DNA of 64,000 nt from Brachypodius melanocephalos (lineage: Eukaryota; Chordata; Aves; Passeriformes; Pycnonotidae). The first letter of the stretch is position 1; the number at the start of each line of letters is the position of its first letter. The notes under the pieces are model-generated. The model had not been told where the DNA came from. It did no database searches and worked only from the letters and a program-made list of their open reading frames with translations. The stretch covers positions 2,279,178 to 2,343,177 of the forward strand of contig VZSR01000245.1 of assembly GCA_013398615.1 (NCBI GenBank), in the 5' to 3' direction. A program made the position numbers and the translations under genes. Below, piece after piece: positions 12,801 through 26,203 of the stretch.

Positions 12801-14652
12801 CTTAAGATAGCATTTCTATGCCCAATACATAATTTTGCATCTTGTAAGAAAACCAGAAAAAACATTAATTAGGACTCCTGTCTCAAAAATATATCGTGCT
12901 GCACTTCAAGTAGTGAAACAGGTGTTTTAACTTTTTTTACACATTTCTATTCAAATACAACCCTAATGTAGAGTGGTAAAGACTAAAAGGAAAAAAACAC
13001 AGATGGAGTAATATATACATAACGAAATGTGAAAGTATAAATAATGCAAGCATATGGCATACGTGTGGAACTGCTTAGATGATCAGGCAAAAGTCAAATG
13101 AAAGCAGCATTCCCTGTTTCAATCTTCAGTCCTTAAGACGGACGGTCTTCTTGCATTTTTTACAAAGGCTAGAACAGCCCTTTTTCTTGACAATTACCAC
13201 ACTCCCTAAATGAAACACTTTTTACTCCATTTCTATGACTCAGTGTCTAGAATGGCACCTTAGCTTGGCCCAGTCACTGGAGATTGTGCAGAGCACACAG
13301 ACCTGAGCACAGCAGCTTAGTGATTTAGCATTTCCAGAGATCCACATGTACCTGATATCTGTGCATAGAAAAGGTCATCTAAGTTTATAGCGTGCACATG
13401 GACAGAATAACAATACAGGAGAGATCTCTAGTGAGGAAAAACAACTTTGAAAACCCACCAGATTGCATAAACTAAAAATGTTGCCAGAAGCCAACACAGA
13501 CAGAAGTAGAAATTGCTGAAAAACAATTCTCCAACAAACAGCTGACATACACAAATATAAAACTGAAATTTTTTTTAAAAAAATCTACTTTTTCTTGGAC
13601 AATCCACCTTGAGGAGCTGCAGCCCCAAGTACACCTGTGACCTTTAGAGACCCACTTAGCTGAGGGACTCCTTTTCACACCAGGATCCAGTTGGACCTTC
13701 AGCCATTTGGTGCCCCAGACCAGCCCCCGTAGCTCACAGGGGCCCCAGCCCTCTGCAGGAGGGTTCTGCAAGGGATGGAGGAAAGTTCACACACCAACAC
13801 CTCAGCTGCTCCACCACAAACTCAGTGTTTCAACAGAAACCTGCCTTTGACATCAGATTCAGCTACATTCCCTGGACTGGCTAAGGTACAAGTGGGGTTT
13901 TTTTTCATTTGTGAAGAGAGAAAAATACCAGGTACACACATTTCTTACACTGTTCCTGGAAAACTTGCCACCACCAGAATGTCAGAAGTGTTACATCCAC
14001 GGCAATAGAGCAAGTGTCTGAGGAGCACAGCCAAGCACCAGGGTCCTGCTCAGCCTCCTGCTTTATGTCATGTCCTCTTCTGTGGATGGGGAGGTGACTG
14101 CCAGCCATTCACAGGGAATTATGTCCTACTTGCATTTGCTGACCTGCCTGTGCCATAGGCAATACTGTAACTACAAAAGCATTTGCCACCCAGCTTCCTT
14201 TTACTGAAGAATGATGGCAGTTAGAACAGGCGGAAAAAGAAAACAGGGAGGAAATTCAGATACATGCTCCAGCAATTTAAGACTAACTCTTGGAAACAAA
14301 GCTGTAGCATTCCCTGCAAGTATCATCACTACAAAGCCAGCAATGAACACAAAGAATTTAAAAAACAATCCTCAGTTACAAATACACATTGATTTTCAAT
14401 AAAGCCATTTGAACTTTTTTTTTTTGCTTGGACTGCAGGTTGACTGTCACCAGTGATTTACAGACAAGAAATCCCCATATAATATTATTACTACTATTAT
14501 TTTGTATGTGTTAAGTATTTTTTTAAGCATTTCAACTTCCAACAGTGAGGAAAATAATATGAAAGAAAAAAAAAAGAGAGAAGAATGCCATTTGATTTTC
14601 TTTTATTTCCTGTTGGAATTGCTTGGAAAGCTGAAAGAACACATAATCTTAC
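9829..14652. other. Non-coding stretch
   Basis: AT-rich with no supportable gene. An A run lies at 11,539-11,554. A GC-richer patch at 13,600-13,780 gives short open frames on both strands only because stops are rare there. A minus frame at 11,821-12,048 ends with a Cys-x2-Cys pair (CGICGELLNP), but there is no second Cys/His pair to make a zinc site. Confidence 0.6.
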
Positions 14653-14718
14653 CAGATAAAGAAGCATTTGTTTTGAAATAGCAACACAGATCATATTGGC
14701 TTTCCACCAGCAATGTCA
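14653..14718 (-). CDS. Weak candidate exon, unknown product
   Basis: A 66-base minus-strand segment lies between an acceptor (GTCTGTTAG, AG at 14,720-14,719) and a strong donor CTG/GTAAGA (14,652-14,647). One frame is open throughout, starting with two bases of a split codon: TLLVESQYDLCCYFKTNASL. Its phase does not fit the candidate exon at 9,770-9,828. No family is recognised. The donor is the best part of the evidence and the pyrimidine tract is short. A pseudo-exon is more likely than a real one. Confidence 0.1.
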
Positions 14719-17700
14719 CTAACAGACTGACCACAGGAAATTAAGAATAGACAGCTCTGAGAAAGCTCTTCATGATTCATATTCAAGGTGAGTGGCCAGT
14801 TTTTTCCTTCTCGTTCAGCAACTTTCCACTACAAAACATCCATATACTAGAAGGCTGTCATGCAAGAGGCAGAGGTCATGCAGAGAAATTAAAGTAATAC
14901 AACTGGTTGATATCACCAGGTCAACCTGGTGATTGCAGACCTTCCAATTCAGGACTGCCTTAATTTGTTCAGCTATCAAGTAGGATAGCCCCTGAATGAG
15001 CAATCATAGTAAAAATGCATGAATAGGAACCTGGAAAGGATGCAACGAGCACCTGTTTGGTGATGCTGGATGCGTCACACACACATCCTGCGAAATACAA
15101 AAGGAGGAGACCTTAGAACAAAACTCTTGACTGTTTTTCATCCACACACAGTACCTGTGGGATCTGATTTCACTTTCCAAACAGATGTAACTACAGCTGC
15201 TTCACTCGCGAGGTGTCTCCTAGCACTGTTGATGAATAGCCCTACATTCATCTCCCAGGGACGCTGATCAGAAGGGAATCTGCTTTGTGCTCCAGATTTC
15301 AGTAAAAGTGCCTAAAACCATGAAACACCACAGACAACCAAGGGCTCACCTGGGAGGGATGATGCCGTTGTTACGCTTCCTAAATAGTTTTCAGGCACTG
15401 TCAAAAGGAAAAGTGAGTCTGTGCTGGGAATGGCTAACAGTGACAGAGGGTTACACACCGGAGGGATGTCTTTCAAGCTGTGTCTCCTTCAGGTGCTCAG
15501 GGCCTCAGCTCTTTGCCAGGATGCCACAGTGAGGGCTGAGAGCCTGCCTGGCCTGCATTAGGGCCAGCAATCTGGTACAGTCATCAATTTGACATTTTAC
15601 CTATTACTATCAATACTTAATATGAAATAATTAGCATCAATATTTGACAGGGGTAAATGAGAAGCTCTGAGTAACTGTAGACTTCTCAGCCCTATCTGAA
15701 ACCAGAGAAAAATAATGAGGCATTTGATACAGAATGCAGCTTAAAAAAGTGATGAAAGGATATCAAACAATGTGGATTTATGGAGAAGAATAGAACTTTT
15801 CAAGCAGTTGTTATCTTTCTTAAGAAAAATACAAGTTTCAGTGAGAAGGGCAATATACTTAGCCTTCTGTAGGGTATTTGACTTGCTAGTCCTGACAGAG
15901 GAGACCAAATAATATGGGGTTAACAGAGTTAGCACTTAATGGGTTAAAAACAGGCAGTTGGATTCCATCTTAGTAATTTGGAGTAACTAGTTATAGTTGA
16001 GAAGTCATCACAAAGCAGGTACTTATAAGGAGGACCCCAAAGATTTGCCTCTTGGACATACAGTGCTGACACTTCTCCTCAGGACACAAGAGAAAATAGA
16101 GCCTCCCCACTGAGAAAGGTAGTAGAGCTGAAGATAAGGGAGGTGGTCAAAAACAAAACCACATCTTTGCTACAGAGCATTCAAGGAATCACACACATTT
16201 CAGGACAGCCAAATGTACATGTCAAAAATCACAAACAGTCTAAAAACAAAGAGTGAAAGCCAAAGTAAAAAAAAAAAAAAGTAAATAAATTAAAGATATC
16301 TAAAAAACATTTCTCCAGGCATTGGCTCCCACATTGCCTCCTCCTTGTGGTGCAGCTAGTAACCATGCAGCATGGGGCTGGCTAGTTGTCTATGCAGAGT
16401 TAGTTTTCTGTTTGTAAATTTTGGAGGCTTTAAATAAAAACACCAAAGAAAAGGTTCCAGACATTTTGTGGCAGTCCCAAGGCTCCAGCTAGCTAACACG
16501 AGGAGAAGTGAAAGAAGAGAAACCCCCCAGGGGATGCAGAGAGGATAAAAGGGAATGTTACTTGTTCCAGAAAGCACCCCACTGATGACTGTAGACTTCT
16601 TGTTCCTGATGCTGTGGAAAAGTCATAGATGCCATGAGCATCCCTGCATGTTGCCTCCTCATTTTTGACAAGTGAGCCCTAGGTAAGAACTGACAGGTCA
16701 CAGAGTGGACCCAGAAAGTATCCTTCCTCAGGACAGCACCTCAGTATGTGTTTAAAGTACACTGCTACACTTGAAGTGTAGCTAAGTATATGTTACCTGC
16801 CTCTGATTTTTGTGCTGAAGAATGATGTCTTTGAGTACGTGCTTAAATCAGTGTCAGAATCCTTCACTTCTTGGCTGAGCAATTAGTGTCAAGTCAGGGA
16901 AGGGGAGCATATTTTTATTGTGAGAACATATGCCCAGAGAGAGTAGAACTGAGCCCAAAAATCATCAAATATGGTCCTGAATGTTGCCTGAGGGTAAATT
17001 TCGAGTTGTGTCAACTTGGCCCACATTCGAAGGAGTAACTTTAGGCAGACAGGCGGGAGTAACCTGCCAGCCCCGAGAGCCATCCATTACATCCTCCCTG
17101 ACACAGAGGAAAGCAGGTTAATTTTGATTCAGACAGCCCAGCAAAATCCTACTCGTACAAAGTGAGCCATTCTTCAAGGCTTGTTTTGAAAGGCTTTTTT
17201 TTTTATAATGGTTAAATAACTATTTGTTTTTGTGCTGATATCAATCATCGTGGTGAACGGCCAGTGATAACTGAAAAAATAGGATGTGTTCAGAAAGGAA
17301 GAATACCTGGGGACCAGGCTATAAATATCCTTCAAAAAGAAAGCATCCTCTGTGGAAAGCTGATTTCCATTCTTTCCAAACACATATCCTAGACACACTG
17401 GCACTTTGTGAATAAACAGTTTAACTGCTTTAATTAAGGCAATACAGCTAAGCTATCACATCCAGCCAAGCTAATGTGACTTCTGCTGAACAATAATGGC
17501 AGAAGTATTATTCCCTGAAACTTGGATAAGGGACAATTTTACTAACTATTTTTCTTTCTAGTCTGCCCATCATCACTCTTGTGCAAGAACAAGTTTGTAG
17601 TGTCCTCTGTACTGAAACCCACTGAGCTAGAAAATGTAAAGACTGGAAATATCTATTCATCAATCCCTGTTAAAGCATCACTTCAGGAGATATCTAGTAA

Positions 17701-20700
17701 AAAAAGTCCTGGTTTTAAAAGCTGAAGTCTGATATCACCGTTTTCCCCTCTCCCTCCTCTCCTTTTCAAGGCATACAGTACGTTTCAGCAGTTTCAGAAG
17801 GAACTGTGTCTCTCACAATAGCTGAAATTCTGGCAAGGGTATCTAATTATGGAGAAGGAAATGGCAGTGCTCTAGGTTTCAGTGCTTGCAGGCAAAGAAC
17901 AATGCCTCATCCTTTAAAAATAAGCAATGAAAGAGTAATGCTCTACATATTGTATAGGGAAATTCTAACTGAAGAATCAAAAAATATTTATGAATATAAG
18001 GACGAAATCCACAAGAGCATTGGGAAAAATTCTCAGTATAGGCAAAAAACATCCCTAAGAGGCATGAGCAGTGTGTCCTGGGGACTTCCAGCAAAATATC
18101 TGTTCCTCTAGTGAGGAACCAGCCTGGAGAGCCTCATATCCAGCACTGCAAAACTGAGGGGCCAAGACCAAGCCTAGAATTTGGGCACTAAATAAAAAGA
18201 TGTTTAATTTTCAAGTGTAATGAAAATACTTTCCGTAAGGATTTAAACATGGCTTCATGGCATGAGCCCCTACCCTTGGGCTACCTCATGCAGTACTCAG
18301 CCCAGTCCATGAGCCACAGCCCTCCACAGCCCTGGAGTGTTTGAGTGGACTCCAGTATCCATGCAGCTATTCCAGAAAAGCTCCTGTGCCCACAGCATCT
18401 CCTTGTTTGTGTACAGATCCCTAATCTCAGGTTAGCTTAGACAAGTTTACTTGAACTGTAGTTGTACCTTTGAACCTCAGTGTAAGTGTAAGAAATTACA
18501 GCTGAGGTGACAGGCACAGCCAAGGCACCCCTTGGTGCTGCTGGTGACACTGCTGGGACATCTGTCCTCTGCAGCACGTGCATCCCTAGAGAGACGCCTT
18601 TGTCCCCCCTCTTTCTGACCTGAATCTCTCATGTCACACCTCCTGGGGCACAGCAGAGGAACCTGGCCAGATGTTTCAATTTCCTCATATTCACAGCTTT
18701 GATTGCATTAGACTAGACAGGATTTCTCCACTGGCACTACCCGGGGGTAATGTGAAATGAGTTATGAACATTATCCACTCTGTGGTGTACATATCTGATG
18801 CCAAGGAAACCTTAATGGGGTCAAGTGGAATTTCATGCTTCAAGAAGCTCATATGCTTGGACATGACCCAACTCCAGAAAATGAGATGGTTTTATGTCTG
18901 TAAAAAGGCTTTGGAGATGTAGTTCCTAGTAGAAAGTGACTGCTGTGTGAAGAAGCCTGGTATGACCCATCCCGAAGGGGAGTCCTGCACATGGAGGCAG
19001 CTTTTTGTCATTTACATTACAAACTGTTTGGCACATTAAATTGCTCTTATTCTTTCTGAAAGACTGACTACAGCAGCCTAGCATGTTTAGTTCATTTATT
19101 GAAATGGATAACCTGATCTACAAAGAAAAACAATATAAAGTTTTGCTTTTGAGCAGGTGGTAACCATGTCTTGGCTCTTCACATCACCTCAGCGTTTCAG
19201 CCACTTAAGAGAGAGCAGAGAACCCATCATCTCTTCTTAAATGAAAAGCTGAAGTTTTGATAAAATCCTCTAAATTGTTGAGTAGCAGCACGAGTGAAGC
19301 CTCACTCCTGCACACATCTCTCTCTTCCCAAGGTGAGTGCCTGCAGGCGGCTCTTGCGTCTGATCTGGTTTAACACAGCGCTGCCCTCACTGGTGTACCG
19401 GGAAGCTTTCCAGATGCCCTACTTAAACACACAAGCACCTGATGCCCTTGAAATCTCCACCTTCAGCCAAACCAGACTGACATTGTCTGAACCCAACAGG
19501 CCCAGAACTGATAGGGACAGGTGAGAGGGAGAACAGTCAGATAGAAAAAGCGACCACATTCTCATTTTGTGGAGAAATCAGACTAAAAATCATTAGCTAA
19601 TTAAGACGATCATTTTTGCAGTCGAAACACAATATGTTGGTATTGACTGCTATATGCATAATCAATAATAATTCTTAACATTACGGTAGCACTTTTTGCA
19701 TGCAGTATGCACTGACTTAATCACTGACCAAGCAGTACAGAAGATGAAATTCTGATGTCTGGACAGCTTTTACACAATGACAAGGGAGACTTGTCTGATA
19801 AAGCCTGGACTAGAAGGAGTTAACACAGAGTGCACTCTTATCATGAAAGAATGTGTAATTGCCTTAAGATAAAATATATATCTTCTCTTTTAAGCATAGT
19901 AGCTTGCCCAATATGCACTCCATTACATCTGCGTGCCAAAGATTTGATCCAAGCCTGCTCTACACTTATTAAGTTTGCTTTGTGTAAATTTGTGGATTTA
20001 ATAACAGAGGAACTTTGGGAGCAGTGTCCAGCAATCCATTTACTGCTGGCAGAGGCCGGTTACCACATGCTTCAAAGGAAAGCACAAGAAACCCTTTGTA
20101 GACTTGTAGGGAATAGCCTGTTCAGAGAAAAAGCCCTAATTAGTTCAGAAGATGGCTTGTACCCTGAAGCACAGGAGGCATTCGACGGTAATTAAATATA
20201 AAGAAAATTAGCATGTAGTTCATGAACCACACAAGCAAGACGACACAATGCCTGGTAGCACTGAAGTGAACTATTCTGGACGCCTCGAAATTAATACTTT
20301 TGTTATTAATGTGACCTTTTCCTCAGCCCCAATTTAAGTCTGCAAGAAAAGGAGAAGGATGAGAATTCAGGAGCAACTGCAAGAGAAGTCAAGGCTTGTC
20401 AGTGACAAACATGGTGGGAGGAAGAGGCAGAAGCAGCAACTGCTGCTCGACCCTGACCTGGCACCCAATGGCACAGGATGCAGGGAGCTTCCCTTGAGCC
20501 TGCTCTCACCCAAATCCTGTGGGAGACGTGCCAAACAGAGCACCAGATGGTTCTCACTTTGAAGAAAAAGGTGGAAAGGATTCCAAACAGCAGCTGAATC
20601 TATTCAGGGAAAAAGAAAAAAAAAAAAAAAAAGAGTGCATTACGAAGGAGGACATCAGCTAGAAAACATGCCAGACAGGCTGGATGGGTGCAGGGAATGG

Positions 20701-22600
20701 CAAGGAGAGATGTCGAGAAAAGCAGTTGAAATGTGAATTTCCTATTGTACTCCAGTAAGGTCCTACTAGAAGCCTGAACAAAGAGACTTGGAAAGAGCCA
20801 GACATGCAGGACATGCAGGCAGGAGCCTGGCAAGCCAATTAAAAAGAAGCACTGAAAGGATGAGAGACAGGTAAAACGATCTTGTCAGTATAATATGAGA
20901 GGAAAAGTGTGAGTGATACAGACCATGAGAATAACAATAGCATCTCAAGTGCAAATAGATACTCCTCCCCACCAACATAGGAGGCATTAGAGGGAAGCAT
21001 CAGTGGATATAAAAAGGATGTGCAGAGTAAATTCAAAACTGTGTTAAGGACTGCAGTGCTTGCCAACAGACTCTACCAGCAGGGCATATCGGGTTGCTGG
21101 TTTTTCCCAAGCCAGGCTACACTTTGCAGGGACGGGACATATGTCTGGAGGGAGTGAGGAAGCTTGGATCTCTTCCACCTGCCTCAGCCTAGAAGAATCT
21201 TTCCTTTGGGGTTATAATGTCTCATCACAAATGTCCCCACAAAGGTTTCGCTCTTCCCCCTATCACACCTGCACCAGAGGACTTAACACTTAGTGCTATG
21301 AAACTTGTATTTCAGTGTGCACCATTTTTCTGCTCATGCAGTAAGTCTAATCCTAGTCTCTACTGAAAGCACCTCCTAATTTTTATCATTATATCTGCTC
21401 AAGAACATTGATTTTTTCAGCCCTGCTCTTATTTTTCCAAATGTATATCAGTTCTCCTTTGGGAGTCCCTGTGAAATGCATCCTCCTACTCTCAGGTCTA
21501 CTGTTTTTTCCTTTGCAATTAAACTTTTATGGTTTAGTTCCTTGGCATTGCTTACAGCCTGAGATGTGATTTCAGACCATTTTTCCACGTGAGCATTTCT
21601 CTGGCACTTGACAAGGCATGGCCCCAGTGTCCCAGGACAAGCCCCATAACCCCTGGGATCACCAATCTCACTGAGCGACCATCCTTCCTGCCTCAGTGAA
21701 AAGTCCTGAAACTTTGGGGAAGAACAAAGGTGAATTTCAAAATCTCAGTATTTTTCACAGGAACACAATTCCTATGTCATTTCAATTTTCATCATTTATA
21801 AACCAAGCAACAAAAGCCAGGAGCAGTGGGGAGGCAGAGCAGGGTGACTACCTTGACAGACCTGGCAGACGGCTGTGTTCATGCTCCTGGTATCTGATAC
21901 AACAAAGGCACACTCAGCTAATCCCTGCTGGCAGCTACCATTTCAGCTTCTGCTTCTAGTGGCAACACGAGACAGCTAATATCCCTTTAAGTGCCTGAGA
22001 GATTCATGTGAAAAGAAATATGGGCACCTAACTGGAAAAAAAAACCACTACACAGCCATAAATCCCAAGCTAAATTAGGAAAGACCTAGCACAGTGTTGC
22101 AGGCAAAAAAAAAAAAGTGAATATACGCATAACTGGTGACGAGCTGCATGTTTACAGGCACTCATCTTTAAGCAAGATATCTTTTGTCTTTAATAAACAG
22201 ACACAGCTTTTTATATATGCCAATGCAGACAAAGCAATCAATAATCCTACTCAAACAGTAGATACCAAGCCCGAAAATTTTTTTCAGGGGTTTATCAAAC
22301 TATAAATGTGAAAGCCATAATGCTGTCTTTAAAAGCTATTCATGAATCAGAAATGACACAGACAAGGAATTTCAAGTGTACAAAAAAGCAGAAGCCACCT
22401 TAACTATAAGAAGACCACCATAATTATTTGCCTGTTATTCAGGTTGTCTCTTATAGATGCTTATTGGTCTGCACTCTCTGCAGGAAACCAAGGTGTGGCA
22501 GCTAGGGGTCATACAGCTTGTCTCAGTTCCTCCCCGTCAGTTCCTACATCCAACAGCTCCTAAGTCTGGGGTAGGTGGTCCAAAGGCAGCCTAGCCTAAG
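14719..22600. other. Non-coding stretch
   Basis: No supportable gene. It contains a perfect short inverted repeat at 14,912-14,933, A runs near 16,266-16,279 and 20,614-20,630, and a stretch at about 19,565-19,735 that keeps homeodomain-type core sequence (CTAATTAAG) and CpGs in an AT-rich setting. A strong plus-strand donor (CCCAAG/GTGAGT, donor at 19,331) has no convincing acceptor or coding frame upstream. Confidence 0.6.
14912..14933. repeat. Perfect short inverted repeat (hairpin)
   Basis: Two perfectly complementary 10-base arms, ATCACCAGGT and ACCTGGTGAT, are separated by only two bases (CA). The centre contains AGGTCA, a nuclear-receptor half-site-like hexamer. This could be a palindromic protein-binding site or a chance hairpin. 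Confidence 0.7.
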
Positions 22601-23060
22601 CCTTAACAAGACTGACCTCAGCTCATCTGTCTCCCACCTTGGTATTGGTCTGGGTGTTTTCAACCACAAGCTGGAGTGCCCAGAGTAACAGGATTTTCAG
22701 AAAGCCTGCTTTATTTAGAGCGACAAGACTGGTGAGGATGGAGTTCTTGATGTGTAGAGCCTACGCTCAGTCTCTTATGCCTCTTCCTGCAGGTCCATCC
22801 CAGGACCAGCCTGCTCCTGTCCTTGCCATGCTGCGGGCAGGGCAGCAGCTCTCCAGCCCAGGGCTCAGGGCAGAAAGCCAGCACAAAGCCACACGGCTTT
22901 CACACCAACCACTCACCAGGCAAGGCACAACTTCTACTGCTTCTACTGCTTCTACTTCCTTTCTAACCCAAAAGACAGTTTATATATCAGTTTACATTTC
23001 CAAGGCTATCATGGCAAGGAAAAGTGCCAGAAAGTTCCTCTTTTTTAAATGAAAGCCTAC
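22600..23060. other. GC-richer non-coding block
   Basis: GC-richer than its neighbours, with a 137-codon plus frame (22,639-23,052) that has no splice signals or recognisable domain. The frame includes a nonamer tandem repeat and is best explained by low stop density. Confidence 0.5.
22932..22957 (+). repeat. Nonamer tandem repeat (TTCTACTGC)n
   Basis: Two perfect copies of TTCTACTGC followed by a partial third (TTCTACTT). In the plus frame across it the repeat would encode Ser-Thr-Ala units. Confidence 0.75.
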
Positions 23061-24688
23061 TTTACATGTTTAGCTCCTCCAAACAAATGCAGCCTACACT
23101 GTGTTTTGAGAGGCCCGAAGTCTAGCTCTGTGCAAGTGAGAGAAAAACTCAGGGCCTAAATCTTCTCAAAATACACGTTGAGTGTCTGTGATTACCAATG
23201 GAAACGTGCCACAACACGCATCAATCTAATTTTGGAAGCAAGATGTCCAGCCGGATGTCACATTGCTAATTCCTTTCTCCATCCCTGGGATTCCCTGCAG
23301 GCCCCATCCCTCCCTCCATCTCTGTGTGTCCACAGCCATCCTCTGATGCCTCCTGTACTCTGACAGCAGCCAGCCCTCCTGAGCAATGCCCGTGCTGCCA
23401 AAGGAGGTCTCCATGAGATTTACACACACAGGACTTTGTGTTTTCTTCTCTCTCCCTCTCCCCAGCTACATCTCTGCAAAATGTCCCAAGCCGTTGTTGA
23501 CTGTTCCTGTCACTGTGCCATTAACCTAATTAGCAATAGGAAACAAGAAATCAAGACAGTGTTTAGTATGCTGAATTTCCAGAATGATTTGCTGCAGCTT
23601 TTGTCTGTACACCACAAGAGGATGTCATAATAAGAGAAAAGCTGAAAGTTTATCTAAATTAATCTCTTGGAATCAGAAATAAGAAACAAATACAAACACT
23701 CAATAGAAAGCTTTGTTAATTTCTGCATTAGCCTTGATTTTAGATTTTTGTGAGAAAAAGAGTATTAACAATGTGTTAAACATTCAATATTTAAAACTTC
23801 AGCATTATGCAAACCTGTAGTTACATAGCAAAGATATTAAAATATTAACACCTTGTAATTTTTCTATTTTTGAGGAGCTGGCCATGACTCTTTTAGCATG
23901 TATTTGCCCGGTTTATCAAGTTTAACAATTGTGGTGTGTCTCTGGACTATAGGGCTAATGTAATTAAATCCTATTAACACATCAGGAATAAAATCCTTTA
24001 ATAGGCACATGAGGCTTTGAGAGGCAGCTCATTCCTGAGCAGATTTAATATCCTTAAATTAAGCAAGTATGAATGGGAGGATGAATCTTATTAAAAACTT
24101 AAATCTGATTATATTTGAAAATTATTGGTTTCTTAATGTAATAAATTATCCAATACAGACTAGAACAAATAATATATCCTAGCTTCACATAACTCCACTC
24201 TATAACAAGTGACAAACGAAATTAAGAATGACTGTGGGGCAAAAAGGAAGGTCTTTTTATAAAAGTCATTTTGCATAATGAAATACTTAAATCATTTTAA
24301 CAAACACTGGGGGAGGGGATGGAAGATATATATGCAGATGAGGGCATTAGAACAGGACTCATTTTTCCTCTTCAAAAAGGAAACTCAAAGACAGTCAGAT
24401 TGGGTTTTTTCCTCTAAAAATGCCATTCTGACGAATTTGTTGTAAATTTTGAAAAGAAAAGATGAAGCTTATGTTGGTGGGAGCTGATTCCTTTTCCAGA
24501 AGGCTAATGCAAATGTAAACCATCTGCCACACATTCTGCTGATAAAGCTGTACTTCCGAACAATGGACCAACAGCACTGGAATACTAAAACATTAACTCA
24601 ACATTAGGAAAAAGTTTTGAAAGAGATTATAACTTCCATAAAATAGAGGTGTTTTTACTGCCCCTTCATGCAAAGAGAAAATATTTAT

Positions 24689-24706
24689 GATAGATAGATA
24701 GACAGA
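24689..24706 (+). repeat. Short (GATA)n microsatellite
   Basis: About four GATA units, the last imperfect (GACA). Confidence 0.8.
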
Positions 24707-26124
24707 TCTGTATATACACACATTTTCTTACGTAACACGTATGGGGCATAAGTCAGGAATACTAAAGAAGAGGTAAGGGAGTCAGTTAATGGGATCCTCT
24801 GCTAAGGTATAAATCACATTAAAACACTTACATAAACCAAAATACTTCAAAGTTTATAAGCAGCATTGCTACTTTAAATGAAAGCTGGAATTGCCATTAG
24901 TCCCTGAACACAATCTGGTCTCTTTGAACATTTCAAACCCTTAGCAAGAAACAGCCAGTCAAGAAGTAGTTGGACAATCAGTAGTCTGAGGTCTTCACTC
25001 AGGAAGGTGGACAACATCCAATCCTAACAAATCCAGTGGAAAGTCTCAGTAGATTTTTAATCTGGTCCTATGTGACACATTTATGAACAGAAAAACTGGA
25101 CATCAGAAAGCTTTACTTTCAAATCAGAGTAACCAAAATGATTTACTGTGAATGCATGCAGACAAAAATAGTTGACCTAAAGAAAACACACAAAAATATC
25201 CTTATGGAGATAAAAAATTACACAATTGATAAAACAACATGCCCCAAAATGATTTCTTAAACTACTTCAAGGATAGTAGGCACAAACATAAGAATTTCCA
25301 GTGAAAGAATTTATGATATTTCTATCATATAATGAATTAGCTTAAAAGTGTTGCCCTATTTCAGCACAGTAAAGTACTCTCAAGTGTATTTCAGGCTTAG
25401 CATAGGGCATCACATAGGTATTCACCAGAACAGATCTGGATACAAAGTAATTTGATCTTAAATTGCTAATGACTTAACCAGAAGATTTCGATATCCAGTA
25501 GTTCACCTAAGTTAATTATTCAGGCATCAAGCTGGGGTTGGGAGGCCAAAACTATAATCACAAGTTAAAATTTCTCTAAAATGCAACACCAGTAATGCGA
25601 GAAAACAGCAGATATCTATGTGTTGAATAGACAAAGGTTATTCTACAATTTTAAAAGTATATAAAATAAACAACTCTCCTCCAGTACCACCTTTGGTAGA
25701 CAGAACGCATTTCTCTTTAAATCTGAGGCAAAAAAATCCCAAGAGTTCTGGTTGTTTCTTAGATGGATGACAGATTTTGTTCTAATTAATCTAGAGCACT
25801 GTGTATAGAAACGACTGCAAAAGCAAACATGTCTATTAACAAAAAGCAGTGATTACTGCTTGGCATTTAGCCAGTAACTCTACATAAGCAATGAATTGAT
25901 GCCTGCAACTGTCTCAGTGCCATATGGGTTCTGCTGTAGCAATGAATTGGATCCAACGCAAGGTTAAGATGTGTCAAATTTAACTGGGGTTTAATTGATA
26001 CTGGTAAAGAGGCTCTAAATAAAGAAACAGTGTGTGTGCTATTAGAAACAGGATGCATGTCAGCCTACATCCCCCAGCTTGTTGGCAACAAAACTATGCT
26101 TAGAGATCCAAAGGAGTTTCCAAA

Positions 26125-26203
26125 CTCCCTTTTTTTTTTTTGCCTTTTTCTCTTTTTCTTTTCCTTTTTTCTTTTTTGATTAAAAAACAAACAAACAAAC
26201 AAA
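26125..26203 (+). repeat. Polypyrimidine tract followed by (AAAC)n
   Basis: From 26,125 to 26,177 the plus strand is almost all T and C, with a single G. It is followed within ten bases by four AAAC units (26,185-26,200). Long homopyrimidine tracts of this kind can adopt triplex structure. No retroposed body is recognisable next to it. Confidence 0.8.

Noticed and set aside
13600..13780. GC-richer patch considered as a solo LTR
   Set aside because: No TG...CA ends, polyadenylation signal arrangement or target duplication could be found.
19294..19335. Strong plus-strand donor CAAG/GTGAGT
   Set aside because: Upstream segment has only a poor acceptor and a short frame with no distinctive content.
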